Notes: generated from the sequence alone by a model not told the origin. A stretch of 64,000 nucleotides of DNA from Tunturiibacter gelidiferens (GCF_014201335.1 NZ_JACHEB010000018.1:1-64000), one strand, 5' to 3'; numbered from the stretch's first letter, positions 26,837 through 35,758 are shown. Numbers and translations: made by a program.

Positions 26837-27008
26837 CGACACCAAAAGTCAGGCTTGGCAACGGGGATGGGCTGAGGCTCAAGAATAAGCACAGATAAGG
26901 AAAACCAGGCTACTGCCGACTGCATCACACGAGGCAGCACGTGGAAGTGAGCCGCAGGTGTAGATCCGCACGCCACTCCCGAGCACGCCCACCCCCTGTG
27001 GCTCAAAA

Positions 27009-27362
27009 ATGAAACACAAATCTCACACCGAATTGGAATCGGACCTTTTAGCGTCCGAGGCCAGATATCGAGACCTCGTCAAAGAGACTTTAGCCGTTGG
27101 ACGGCGCGGGCCAATTGATTTATCTGGATTTGTGGAATTGCGGCAACTAGATAGCAAAAGACGCGAGACCTTAAGAGAAACCAATAGGCTTCTATCTGAG
27201 TTATGGAAGGCTCCGATGATGGAGATTGTCTTAACTTGCGTGAGCTGTGGAAAGTCGGAGAGCGTGAAAGATAGCCCTGAAGACACGCGAGATGCAAAGT
27301 GTAAGAATTGTGGAGAATCAATGGTTCTCAAGCGGCACCCAGGAAATTTAACGGCCACCTAA
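27009..27362 (+). CDS. Zinc-ribbon protein with coiled-coil N-terminus
   Basis: This 117-residue protein has a charged helical N-terminal half (residues ~5-70, coiled-coil-like) and a C-terminal zinc ribbon with CVSC and CKNC about 20 residues apart. This layout resembles small transcription or anti-host factors of phages. No gene name can be given. It is followed after 28 bases by another small gene with a strong ribosome site. Confidence 0.6.
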   Translation: MKHKSHTELESDLLASEARYRDLVKETLAVGRRGPIDLSGFVELRQLDSKRRETLRETNRLLSELWKAPMMEIVLTCVSCGKSESVKDSPEDTRDAKCKNCGESMVLKRHPGNLTAT

Positions 27363-27390
27363 AGCAGGTGTGTGTACACCGGAGGTCAAG

Positions 27391-27597
27391 ATGTCCGACC
27401 CAAATCACGCCGAACTGATCAATCAGATTCACCTTTCCGAGTGTGAAATAGAAGCACTCAGAGCTAAGATCGCTAATACTGATGAATCATCAGTGAACCC
27501 CGCAGATTTCTCCGTAATGCGAAATGAACAGGAAGAGCATCGCCAGCGCATACTCAAATGCAAGTCTGAAATCGATCAAAACAAATACGCAGGGTAA
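27391..27597 (+). CDS. Hypothetical coiled-coil protein
   Basis: This 68-residue protein is predicted mostly helical: HAELINQIHLSECEIEALRAKI, then NEQEEHRQRILKCKSEID. GGAGGTCAAG precedes the ATG at 27391. It resembles the helical part of the preceding protein's N-terminus (both contain a PADFSVMR / PIDLSGFVELR-like turn), so the two may be paralogous fragments. Confidence 0.6.
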   Translation: MSDPNHAELINQIHLSECEIEALRAKIANTDESSVNPADFSVMRNEQEEHRQRILKCKSEIDQNKYAG

Positions 27598-27628
27598 AGC
27601 CATTGCTATCTGCTACGCTGTCTCCATC

Positions 27629-27847
27629 ATGGCGAAAGCACGTAATAAAGCCGAGCATCTTACCCTGCCACTTGTCCCACCCACTCCCCCAGCGATGCCA
27701 CAGATCGGAGACCGGGTGATCCCTGTCGGGTCTGACACTGAATGGAAGATTACGAGCGTCCGCTCTGAAGTCAAGTTCGTTGATCTTGAACTCCCAGGCA
27801 CGTACTTGACTCGATTTCGCCAGGATGTCAGCACTCTGAAGGGGTAA
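27629..27847 (+). CDS. Hypothetical small beta-rich protein
   Basis: This 72-residue protein is not recognised. The pattern IGDRVIPVGSDTEWKITSVRSEVKFVDLELPGTYLTRFRQDV reads like a small SH3-like beta barrel. The start at 27629 lacks a clear ribosome site. It is the last rightward gene of the small-gene block and converges on the response regulator. Confidence 0.5.
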   Translation: MAKARNKAEHLTLPLVPPTPPAMPQIGDRVIPVGSDTEWKITSVRSEVKFVDLELPGTYLTRFRQDVSTLKG

Positions 27848-27920
27848 GTTGCATTTGTGTTTTTCTATCTGTGGGTGGGTCGTCCTAGTCACCAACGTGA
27901 TCGGCTTCACTGCCTTAGGG

Positions 27921-28802
27921 TTAGGCAACTACGGGTAGATCGTCAAGCTTTGACTCTGCAACATAGCTCGCCATTGCCTGAGCGAGTTGGGAGTCTACCT
28001 CGTCTGCTATCGCCATTACTCCCACCAAGACCAGACTGAAGTTCACTCTGTACAGATTATTTTGCAAGGTCTGAAAGATGCTTACCTGCAACATTCGCGA
28101 TTCTTCCACCATCATTGCTGCCGTATAGCCCTGCCTACGTCGGTCTAGCCCATGCTGAGTTGCGGAGGCGGACACCAAGGCACGCGTACCCAATGGTAGC
28201 GGATAGCGAAGACGACAAACAAGGTCGCTGAATAGGTTTGGAAGGTGAGCGGTACGGTCTTTATAACCCAGGGGGACAGTAATGATGTCAGGCTCAAGTT
28301 CAACACGCAGAAGCCAATCACTGATTGTCGCTTGCGTCTCCTCTTCGAGGATATCGGCAACACTCGCTATAACTCGCGCAGGAATTGCCCCCTGTTTCAG
28401 CCGTCTCCTGATCAGGTCAACCAGCATGACTAGCGACATCGGTTTCACCAGAACATCATCCGCTTGGAGCAAAATCGCCTCCGCAGCTTCCTTCATTGCG
28501 GGATGCGAACTGAGGATGAGCGTTACGGCTCTGGGATTGGCATGGCGCATGGCACTGACAACTGTAAGGCCGTCGCCTGCCCCAGGCATGTGCAAGTCAC
28601 TTAAGAGAACGTCGAAAGTCTGAGAGCCTATAAGGCCGAGAGCATCGTTGACATTCGCAGCAACGACGACTTGAAAGCCACTATTTTCAAGAATCTCACC
28701 AAGCGTTTCGCGGATGGTTTCGTCATCATCAACCAACAGTATCTTCGGCGTAGCCAATATCTCATCGTCTACGACAGAGTGCTCTATTTTCGTATGGGGC
28801 AT
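27921..28802 (-). CDS. Response regulator with helical C-terminal domain
   Basis: Residues ~19-135 of this 293-residue protein form a receiver domain with acidic residues Asp25-27, phospho-acceptor Asp69 (LLSDLHMPG), Ser98 and Lys120. The C-terminal part (~140-285) has no helix-turn-helix; it is helical (ATISDWLLRVELEP, LPNLFSDLVCRLRYPLP) and resembles the RsbRD N-terminal-like module of stress-signalling proteins. So it probably signals through protein contact, not DNA. Its presence in a phage-like element is unusual and could sense host state. It is transcribed leftward, opposite to the small genes. Confidence 0.7.
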   Translation of the reverse strand: MPHTKIEHSVVDDEILATPKILLVDDDETIRETLGEILENSGFQVVVAANVNDALGLIGSQTFDVLLSDLHMPGAGDGLTVVSAMRHANPRAVTLILSSHPAMKEAAEAILLQADDVLVKPMSLVMLVDLIRRRLKQGAIPARVIASVADILEEETQATISDWLLRVELEPDIITVPLGYKDRTAHLPNLFSDLVCRLRYPLPLGTRALVSASATQHGLDRRRQGYTAAMMVEESRMLQVSIFQTLQNNLYRVNFSLVLVGVMAIADEVDSQLAQAMASYVAESKLDDLPVVA

Positions 28803-28968
28803 TGCTCACCGTGGGATTGGATACTCTACTTCCCACACGATTAGATTCAGATAGTTGAAATTCAGTTGCCAACTGCAAGAAAAGAAGCTCAGCCCATGCA
28901 GACTAATGCGAAGAGATATGACTCTCTGACCTTCAATATTACTACCCTTCATATCTTACGCTTTGATC

Positions 28969-29289
28969 TCAGATGGCTTTACTGGGAGCAGCTTTGCTAG
29001 CCGACGCTTTCTTAGTAAGAACCGACTTCACAACAGCTTTCTTTGCTGCCTTCCGAATTGCTCTCTTCGATTTAGCCCAACGCAATTTCTGTGCCGCTGC
29101 TATCCTTGCTTTGCCTTCTGCACTCATCACACGCTTGGTTGGTTCAACTGCAACCGTCTTGATAACAGACTGCGTCTGTTTAGGACGGCCAGGAGATCTC
29201 TTCACTGCGGTTCTTGACAATATCGCCTTAGCCTGCTCCAGACGTGAAATCTCTGAGTCGATTTCTTGAAGAATGCTTGCTGTGTCCAA
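28969..29289 (-). CDS. Lysine/alanine-rich DNA-binding-like protein
   Basis: This 106-residue protein has an N-terminal helix (ILQEIDSEISRLEQAKAIL), an AT-hook-like SPGRPK near residue 34, the motif SAEGKARIAAAQKLRWAKSK and a very basic Lys/Ala tail. The tail looks like histone H1. It likely coats or bends DNA. The TTG start at 29289 is supported by GGAGGG five bases before it. It stands alone between the response regulator and a small membrane protein. Confidence 0.6.
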   Translation of the reverse strand: MDTASILQEIDSEISRLEQAKAILSRTAVKRSPGRPKQTQSVIKTVAVEPTKRVMSAEGKARIAAAQKLRWAKSKRAIRKAAKKAVVKSVLTKKASASKAAPSKAI

Positions 29290-29352
29290 TGGAACCCTCC
29301 GTATAGAGGTTACCTTATGCGGCTAGCAACAAAATGAATGCTTGTTACGCGG

Positions 29353-29601
29353 CTACTCTTCGGCAAAAGAAGATGCTGGAGAAGTTAGAGCCGATTTGGG
29401 CGAAAGCGCAGGAAGTTGTGCTTCTCCACGCTGATTTTCTGAAGGCCACTGGGGTGTAGTGAGGTTGTAGTAATGATTATTGTTGTTGATGACTGTTTGG
29501 GAGGGCGGCTGGGGAGGAGCCCCTCTCAACGTCACATATACAGCCAAAGCACCCACAACTAGAGTCGATATTGCCAAGACAACCGCTTCCATTTGGGTCA
29601 T
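29353..29601 (-). CDS. Small single-pass membrane protein
   Basis: This 82-residue protein has one hydrophobic helix at the N-terminus (AVVLAISTLVVGALAVYV), then a Pro-rich, Asn-rich segment (SQTVINNNNHYYN). GAGGAAGAAGAG precedes the ATG at 29601. A GTG at 29616 is an alternative. The role is unknown. It is upstream of no obvious partner; a holin is unlikely because it has only one membrane segment. Confidence 0.5.
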   Translation of the reverse strand: MTQMEAVVLAISTLVVGALAVYVTLRGAPPQPPSQTVINNNNHYYNLTTPQWPSENQRGEAQLPALSPKSALTSPASSFAEE

Positions 29602-29893
29602 ACTCTTCTTCCTCACATATGAGATGACTTTTCAGGTGTTGAAGGAGATAATCAGCACCCGAAAATATTTCGCGGTCGACTTAACTCACCTACCCGCTAT
29701 CCCAAGTCTAGAGGCCGGAGGCACGTCTAAGGTACATCTATCTTTGTGGAAACCACGATTATGTTGCTAATTTGGTAAAAAACCCCTGTTTACACGGCAT
29801 CTAGCCTTTGTATAAAGCTCGAAGAAAGTTCTCACCAATTGGTGTCTCAATTCAAGTTCTCCAACCTCAGGGGCCTTTTCGGTATTGTTCAAA

Positions 29894-29932
29894 CAAAAAA
29901 GAGCCTCCATCACCTGAGAAGATGATGGAGGC
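29894..29932 (-). terminator. Terminator after the capsid gene
   Basis: On the minus strand GCCTCCATCA, a ten-base loop, TGATGGAGGC and CTCTTTTTT form a strong Rho-independent terminator. It closes the TerS-portal-protease-capsid transcription unit. Confidence 0.9.
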
Positions 29933-29946
29933 CGTGTTGCTAGTTA

Positions 29947-31161
29947 TTACGCGTGCTGCTGAAGTGCTACCAGGGACGGGCTGGAAGCCTGCACGGTGCT
30001 GTAGCCTGAGTAGCGAGAGAACATACGGAAACCTACCTCACGCGTACCTGCATAGAGTTCATTGAACCGCTGAATGGTGTTTCCACCATTGACCGAACGG
30101 AGTGTGTAGGCTGCGCCTAGGTCACCGAAGATGATGCTCTTTGAAGCTGCCACCAATCCAGTCATGTCCTGATTGACCAGCACAGGTCGGTTGAAGAGGG
30201 ACAGAACATTGTCCTGTCCAGCTGGCTGGATGAGAGGACGAGCAAACGAGTCAGTCGTACCGAGCATGAGTTGAGTCCGCACGCTGTTATGCATTACCCA
30301 CGATGCCGAACCCAGGTACGCTGGCTCAAGAGCAGAGTATGCCTCTAGTACCTCTTCGTATGCCAGCAAAATTGGGCTAGCAGTGGTTGCCTTCACCACA
30401 GCAGCGGTGAGCAAGCTGTCAAAGTTGGTTGCACCATTGGTAATCGCACCCGACACACCGCGAGTCATACGCGCATTGAACAAACCAGTGAGCCATGATT
30501 GAATATCCCACGCCGAATCATTGAGGAGTTCATAGGAGACTTTGACGATTTGGGAATCAAAGAGGCTGGTGTTATTCACCTTGCCGCTTACCGAAGGGTC
30601 AAGCTCACTGCTGGTAACCGCTTCTCCTACAATAACCGCCTTTGCAGTAACGTCATCCGAACTGGAAACCGTAAGAGGTCCACCATTGGACAGGTTCAAC
30701 TGTCGCAGCGAACCAATGTAATTCCCAGAACTCTTCAAAGTCTGATGGAGTACGTTGTCAATCTGGCTGGGCACAAGCACATTGCCCCCAGTAATCGGCG
30801 TTGCAATCGGCCCTGCACCCAGGTCACGAGTAGCCATATCCATTTTCAGAAATGAACGATTCTCAGCGGAAGTGTTGCCGTAACGAACCCACTCATTGAA
30901 GGCAGCGATGGAACGGGACTCAGCTTCGGTGCTGTTCACAGTGCCAGTGCTGAGGATGGGTGCAGTTGCAGCAGTACGCTGTTCCTGCTCAATCTTCTCC
31001 AGACGACGCAGGGATTCAATCTGTGCAGTGTGCGAGTCAATGCTAGCGAGAATCGTATCCAGTTTGCTGCGCTCTTCACCCGTAAGGCTGGTTTTGTCTT
31101 TGGTGATGGCCGTTGCTTCATTGGTCATACGTGCGCGTGCTTCAATCAAGTTGCTAAGCAT
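29947..31161 (-). CDS. HK97-family major capsid protein
   Basis: From the ATG at 31161 the protein has 404 residues: a helical N-terminal delta/scaffold region (~1-85), then an HK97 fold with VLVPSQIDNVLHQTLKSSGNYIGSLRQL, SELDPSVSGKVNNTSLFDSQIVKVSYELL and SASWVMHNSVRTQL. The C-terminal part GDLGAAYTLRSVNGGNTIQRF matches the usual capsid ending. It would form the head shell after cleavage of the delta region by the protease upstream. An in-frame start at 31224 exists. It is the last gene of its unit. Confidence 0.93.
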   Translation of the reverse strand: MLSNLIEARARMTNEATAITKDKTSLTGEERSKLDTILASIDSHTAQIESLRRLEKIEQEQRTAATAPILSTGTVNSTEAESRSIAAFNEWVRYGNTSAENRSFLKMDMATRDLGAGPIATPITGGNVLVPSQIDNVLHQTLKSSGNYIGSLRQLNLSNGGPLTVSSSDDVTAKAVIVGEAVTSSELDPSVSGKVNNTSLFDSQIVKVSYELLNDSAWDIQSWLTGLFNARMTRGVSGAITNGATNFDSLLTAAVVKATTASPILLAYEEVLEAYSALEPAYLGSASWVMHNSVRTQLMLGTTDSFARPLIQPAGQDNVLSLFNRPVLVNQDMTGLVAASKSIIFGDLGAAYTLRSVNGGNTIQRFNELYAGTREVGFRMFSRYSGYSTVQASSPSLVALQQHA

Positions 31162-31315
31162 AAAATTTATACTTTCTGCCTCATCTATGGAGGGCTTAGG
31201 TGGGGAAATCGCAGGACTGCACACGACATTTTTTGATCGTCTGCACTCAACCGCGGAATTGTGAGGATGGTGTAAGGAGGCAGCAGATTCGCTGGTCCAA
31301 TGATGCTTTTAGTAC

Positions 31316-31888
31316 TTAGTAGCTTGCTTTGCGCTTAGCGATTTCCAACAGTGCTAATCTAACGTCCTGCCCTTCAGCCTCAGTAACAGAAGCAAGGGAT
31401 CTAGTCGCCACAGAGGTGTCTGGATATGCGGGAAACGTGACTACTGAAGTTTCCTTGAGGTTTATCTGTTCCAATGTTCGGACCCTCTGACCACCATGAT
31501 CTTTGGCCCAACTGTCCCGCACTGCCACAAAACCGAAAGAGCAAGATCTGACATCCTGCCTACGAATAGATTCAACCAGATCGTTGGCTTGTTGCGTATT
31601 GGGCAGAAGACAAGAGAATCGCAGTCCCTTCGCATCTTGTGTGAGAGTCAGGGTCTTCGGTGCTCTACCGAGTACGTTGCTGCTGTCATGGTCACGTAGC
31701 ATCAAAACGTCTGGGTTGGTTTTAAGGCTCTCATCGAGTGCTGTTGGTGCCACTACCTCCACAAAGCCGCCCAGGTCCACTGATCGGCTATTCCAAACGA
31801 TTGCATAGCCCTCTAGCCACTTACCTTCTGGCGTATCAGCCACTCGAAGCTCAGTCGAGTGGGGGTTGAATCTGGTTTCTTTATTCAT
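31316..31888 (-). CDS. HK97-family prohead protease
   Basis: This 190-residue protein has the family pattern EGYAIVWNSRSVDLGGFVEVV, LMLRDHDSSNVLGRAPKTLTL (catalytic His in RDHD) and RQDVRSCSFGFVAV (catalytic Ser in the CSFGF segment). It would cut the delta domain of the capsid protein during head maturation. Its start overlaps the portal gene's end by eight bases, and the capsid gene follows 154 bases downstream. Confidence 0.92.
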   Translation of the reverse strand: MNKETRFNPHSTELRVADTPEGKWLEGYAIVWNSRSVDLGGFVEVVAPTALDESLKTNPDVLMLRDHDSSNVLGRAPKTLTLTQDAKGLRFSCLLPNTQQANDLVESIRRQDVRSCSFGFVAVRDSWAKDHGGQRVRTLEQINLKETSVVTFPAYPDTSVATRSLASVTEAEGQDVRLALLEIAKRKASY

Positions 31889-33167
31889 TGTTGTTTCCTT
31901 CTGTGGATGTAGGAGTATCCGTAGGAGCAGTGTTACCGGTAGGAGTCACCGTACCGTCTGCACTCACAATCGCCATATTTACGGGAATGAGAAGAGAATC
32001 ACCCATTACACCCTCAATTGGGTTACGTCCTTCGATCACTCGTGATTCATTAATTGTTAAAGTGCCCCACTGTCTACCAAGTGCAACCGCAGTTGCGGTC
32101 TGCTCAGGATTGCCTTTCAGCAAGTCAGCAAAATCGAAGCAAGCGTGTAAGGTTGGATCAATTGGACGCAATATCTTGAGGTAAATCTGTGCCTCGATGC
32201 GCTTTGCCAGAGGTCTAAGAACAGATGTGACTAAATCCTGCCTCAACTCCTGCAAGTTGCCACTGGTGAGTTTGCTGGTATCACCCAGCAGCCATACTGG
32301 AATTCTCCACACGGAGGCAACAAGCTCACGAAGAAAAGCTCTAGTCTCAATCATCTGGCTTGATTGTGGGTCAAAAGCCAGCACCTTGACATCCATATCT
32401 TGGTCCATTACAGCGGTTCTGTGCTGACTGTCTCCACTCTGCAACTCTTCGAAGTCGCGACGCATCTTTGTCTTGTCTTCGGGCTTGACCTTTCCTACCG
32501 TCTTCAAAATCACAGGAGGGACAGAATTATTATTAAAATATCGAGCACTAAATCTAGCTACGGCAAGGTTGGAACCGAGTAATTGAGCACACTGTCGAAC
32601 AGGACTTAGACCAAGAACACCGTCACGACTGTTGAGTTTGATCTGCAGAACCTGATTCTCAGGCAGGACTACCTGTCCCTTGGCTGATTGAACTCGGTAT
32701 TCTAAGGCGCCTGTGATAAGCCGGTGAACCTGGACGATGTTCGGTGGCAGACCGTAGATGCCAATCACTTTAGTACCATCTACGCTCCTCACAATCTGTG
32801 AGAAGGCATTGCCTTCAGTCATCAGGTTTGTAACAAGCTGCTCCAACCATTCAACCGATGTGGTTTGGTTGTTCGGAGCCGCACTGAACAGTTGATGGAT
32901 TGGATTATCTACCTGAACAGCGTTTCCATTTGTGCTTTTCCTGACCAAGTTCAGAGGCAGGCTGCTTATAAGCTCTGATATAGCGCGTACAGCACTGTAA
33001 ACCTCAGGAAGCTGCAATGCTGTCTCAGAATTAACTGTCTCTCCTGCGTCCGATTCGAAGCCTGAACGCAACCAATGCCACGCAGCCACGTTATTGACAG
33101 GCACGACTGGGGCACCGTCTGCACTTCGTTTCTCTGGGACAATTAGACCCAGCGTTTGAAATTTCAT
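31881..33167 (-). CDS. HK97-family phage portal protein
   Basis: From the ATG at 33167 the protein has 428 residues. It shows the portal blocks EVYSAVRAISELISSLPLNLVRK, LLGDTSKLTSGNLQELRQDLVTSVLRPLAKRIEAQI and an Arg/Asn-rich C-terminal GRNPIEG. The portal forms the dodecameric DNA entry vertex. It overlaps the protease gene and follows TerS. A portal usually contacts both large terminase and tail connector, neither of which is encoded here. Confidence 0.93.
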   Translation of the reverse strand: MKFQTLGLIVPEKRSADGAPVVPVNNVAAWHWLRSGFESDAGETVNSETALQLPEVYSAVRAISELISSLPLNLVRKSTNGNAVQVDNPIHQLFSAAPNNQTTSVEWLEQLVTNLMTEGNAFSQIVRSVDGTKVIGIYGLPPNIVQVHRLITGALEYRVQSAKGQVVLPENQVLQIKLNSRDGVLGLSPVRQCAQLLGSNLAVARFSARYFNNNSVPPVILKTVGKVKPEDKTKMRRDFEELQSGDSQHRTAVMDQDMDVKVLAFDPQSSQMIETRAFLRELVASVWRIPVWLLGDTSKLTSGNLQELRQDLVTSVLRPLAKRIEAQIYLKILRPIDPTLHACFDFADLLKGNPEQTATAVALGRQWGTLTINESRVIEGRNPIEGVMGDSLLIPVNMAIVSADGTVTPTGNTAPTDTPTSTEGNNNE

Positions 33168-33226
33168 AGGTGTTCTTTCTTTGTGCAGGGCCGCCACGAT
33201 GGGCTGACTAATTCCTGCGATGTTGT

Positions 33227-33793
33227 TTATAAACTCGATTTACTCGACTGTGCGAATTCGTCTCTCACTGTTGCCCACCGGCACCAGCGGTCGAATTCAG
33301 CATGAGTCTGACCTTCTTGTGGCCCTAGATTGCGTCTGCGTTCCATCTCTACCCGAACACGTTTCTCTTCCGCATCTTCCTTGTCACATTGGGCGAAGAA
33401 TTCATCACTGGGATCAATCGATTCATTGGGGGTTGGAGCAACAGAGGTAGTAGCGCGAGATCGAGATTGGAACCCAGTTAGGATGGTCGTCAACTGCTTT
33501 AACTCTGCAACCTTGATCGTGCCAGCACGTTGCTTCACAAGCAGCTGACTAGCAATCTCTACCAACAACCTGTCCTTCTGCTCCAACGTTCCAGGAAAGG
33601 TCATGGCAACGACCTCATGCCAAGCCTTCTTGTCTGCTGCCTTCAGGTGGCTTGGTGGCTCACCTAACCCCTCGGTAGCAGGATGGGCCGCTGTAGGTTC
33701 CGCAGAAGGCAACATGTGGGAATACCGTGCCTTGTTTTGCTGGAACGTGCCCGACAATTTGAGTTCTTCCAGCGTTTTGCGTGGTCTAGCCAT
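33227..33793 (-). CDS. P27-family terminase small subunit
   Basis: This 188-residue protein starts MARPRKTLEELKLSGTFQ, the typical P27 TerS opening, and has a mid-region ADKKAWHEVVAMTFPGTLEQKDRLLVEIASQLL. The C-terminal tail is longer and more acidic/Arg-rich than usual. AAAGGAAACC precedes the ATG at 33793. TerS picks the DNA to be packaged; a satellite that carries its own TerS can redirect a helper's large terminase to its genome. No terL follows. Confidence 0.85.
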   Translation of the reverse strand: MARPRKTLEELKLSGTFQQNKARYSHMLPSAEPTAAHPATEGLGEPPSHLKAADKKAWHEVVAMTFPGTLEQKDRLLVEIASQLLVKQRAGTIKVAELKQLTTILTGFQSRSRATTSVAPTPNESIDPSDEFFAQCDKEDAEEKRVRVEMERRRNLGPQEGQTHAEFDRWCRWATVRDEFAQSSKSSL

Positions 33794-34136
33794 GCTGGTT
33801 TCCTTTAGTTGGTTAAGTGGATCGTTTGATCCTGTCCCACAAAATGTATTAGAATGAATCACATAGACCTTAAATCTCTTTGTTTGTTGGGTGAAACGGA
33901 CAAAAACGACAGTCGTTGTTTAAGGCTGTAAGCCATTGAAAATAAAAAGTTCTGTTTTGTTTAGGCGGATTTTTGCCTTGGGCGTCGGTCTCACCCCTAA
34001 CGTGTTCGCACGTTCGTTTCACCCCTACCGGCCTGGTGTCACTGCTTTTGATCTACCGTCGACATTTCCGAATCTGCTTCAGCTGCATATGGTGTCGAAT
34101 TCTTGACTCTCTATAATCCCCAGGAGGCCACACGGG
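33794..34136. other. Divergent intergenic region
   Basis: No gene is seen. A short palindrome AACGAC-A-GTCGTT lies at 33905-33917, where it could be an operator for the leftward capsid unit. GGAGG at 34122 belongs to the next rightward gene. Confidence 0.4.
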
Positions 34137-34796
34137 ATGAACTCACTCGGTTCCGACAACTTGACTGCATCGCAATTGGATTTTTTGAAGGAAGAATATA
34201 AGTCTTTGATTGCGTTGACGGCCGCAACCGAAGATCGGATCATGAAAGTATTCGCAGGAACCACTGCTCTGGCAGTGACCATCCTAAGTGGAGTTTGTGG
34301 ATTCCTTTTTAAGACTGACCGAGTTTCCTATGGAACGGTTGAAGCATACATTGCGCTAACACCTCTACTCCTAATCTTCCCCGCCTTCCTCCTCATGATA
34401 GATCTGCGAAAAGAGCTCGGGAGGGCTGCAGCATATTTCCTCGTTTTTATCGAGGAAGCCGATTTGGGCCCTTTATGGGGCAAACGACTCCTTGCATTTC
34501 GAGACATACATTATTCCGAATCTTTAGACACTATGCCACTGACATTCTGGCTCGTCACATTAGCGTGTTCAGCTCTGTTCTCTGTTCAACTTGGTAGGAC
34601 GCCCAGCAATGGGGGAATACATTATCTCGTTCTTTTTGTGGTTGCAGCATCTCTCGTCTACTGTACGAAAGATTGGAAGGAGGCCCTTGATCACTTCTCC
34701 AATTCCGCTGAAATATGGCGCCAAGTGAAAGGTCGAGAGTCGATCAAATCTCGTCCAGACATCATACAAGCGAAACCTGATACTCGAGACACCTAA
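34137..34796 (+). CDS. Four-helix membrane protein, cargo of the element
   Basis: This 219-residue protein is not assigned to a family. It has an N-terminal soluble helix (ASQLDFLKEEYKSLIALTAATEDRIMKVFAG), two hydrophobic helices at ~38-60 and ~68-88, and another pair at ~132-150 and ~160-178, followed by a charged C-terminal helix. Such small multi-pass proteins in mobile elements are often effectors of abortive infection or superinfection exclusion, which is inference only. GGAGG precedes the ATG. It is the only rightward gene in this part. Confidence 0.6.
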   Translation: MNSLGSDNLTASQLDFLKEEYKSLIALTAATEDRIMKVFAGTTALAVTILSGVCGFLFKTDRVSYGTVEAYIALTPLLLIFPAFLLMIDLRKELGRAAAYFLVFIEEADLGPLWGKRLLAFRDIHYSESLDTMPLTFWLVTLACSALFSVQLGRTPSNGGIHYLVLFVVAASLVYCTKDWKEALDHFSNSAEIWRQVKGRESIKSRPDIIQAKPDTRDT

Positions 34797-35156
34797 GAGC
34801 GGAAGCCTCGCATCCTTAAAGATATATTCGATGCTTTGCGATGGCGGTAAGTAGGTGCGATGACCTAATCACCGAACTTGAATGTCGCCCTGTTTATGGG
34901 GGGCCAGAGTGAATTGGTCTGACACAACCCAGGGACCACGATCATCAGTGCTGACCTGCTCAACTCGCTCTTGCCTTTGTCCAATTGTGTGCGGACGATT
35001 CTTCACATTCTGCAAAGCCTGTCATCGTAGAACCAACCCTCACTTAATCCACGCGTTCGAGGTCTTCCCTAACACCTCTGTACAGCTTTCGGGCTCCATT
35101 CGTCATGGGTGGTATCTCAATTTGGTTGTGCTCAGCTTGTAAGGACATATCTGTGT
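34797..35156. other. Spacer without convincing gene
   Basis: Open frames here lack ribosome sites and have biased, Cys/Arg/Ser-rich translations. I see nothing else. Confidence 0.4.
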
Positions 35157-35378
35157 TCATTGCTGTGATTCTGCTCCAGTGGTATCTAGTTTTGATGGTT
35201 CGACGAAAACCACACCTAGTAGTTCAGGTCGTGTCTTCAATGTTCTGACTTTTAGAGAGCGATTACGCTTGAGAACTTTTGCACACTCTGAAATCGAATG
35301 TTCAATAATATTTTTCGCTGTGAGTGCTCGGCGACTGGCTATGTGTCGGCGTTTGGTTTGTTTACGTGTCTCCGTCAC
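35157..35378 (-). CDS. Small basic hypothetical protein
   Basis: This 73-residue basic protein starts at an ATG that overlaps the stop of the gene upstream (ATGA junction at 35375-35378). The N-terminal half is strongly basic (ETRKQTKRRHIASRR). No family is recognised. The coupled arrangement argues for a two-protein unit with the 127-residue protein upstream, such as a toxin/antitoxin-like or structural pair. Confidence 0.55.
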   Translation of the reverse strand: MTETRKQTKRRHIASRRALTAKNIIEHSISECAKVLKRNRSLKVRTLKTRPELLGVVFVEPSKLDTTGAESQQ

Positions 35379-35758
35379 TGTGTCTTGCCTCTCTGGTACG
35401 GGATGCTCAGCAACATTTCATTGCGAACGTGAATCAACAGATTGCAGAGAGCGAATCCAAGGTTATTGCCCTGAATTCCATAGAACCAACCCTCCATCTC
35501 GGGCTCTTCTCGAACGGAGAGGAACAACTCATCCAGAGAGTGGATAGTCTGCTTCATTTCTTCGACCTCTTCAGCATCTGTTGCCAACCCATGCTGCTTC
35601 CTCAGCAAGCTGTGAACGTAGCACTCCAAAATCTTGTAAAACTTGATTCCCTCTTCGTGCTCCGTGGCCGCATCCGCCATGATTTGATTGACGAACTCAA
35701 TCTCTACCGTGAGGCGTTTTGCAAGAGTCCACTGAATGTCGAATTTCGTTTTATTCAT
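35375..35758 (-). CDS. Hypothetical protein coupled to 35157
   Basis: This 127-residue, mostly helical protein (LAKRLTVEIEFVNQIMADAATEHEEGIKFYKILECYVHSLL) is not recognised. It ends in FALCNLLIHVRNEMLLSIPYQRGK and overlaps the next gene by four bases. It starts just downstream of the terminator at 35813-35859, so it must have its own promoter or rely on read-through. Helical charged proteins of this size fit regulators or immunity partners. Confidence 0.5.
   Translation of the reverse strand: MNKTKFDIQWTLAKRLTVEIEFVNQIMADAATEHEEGIKFYKILECYVHSLLRKQHGLATDAEEVEEMKQTIHSLDELFLSVREEPEMEGWFYGIQGNNLGFALCNLLIHVRNEMLLSIPYQRGKTQ

Noticed and set aside
29353..29601. Holin for the element
   Set aside because: It has a single membrane helix and an Asn/Pro-rich tail, and there is no endolysin gene nearby.
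34882..35142. 86-codon frame in the element spacer
   Set aside because: It has Cys/Arg/Ser bias and no ribosome site. It looks like a random frame.
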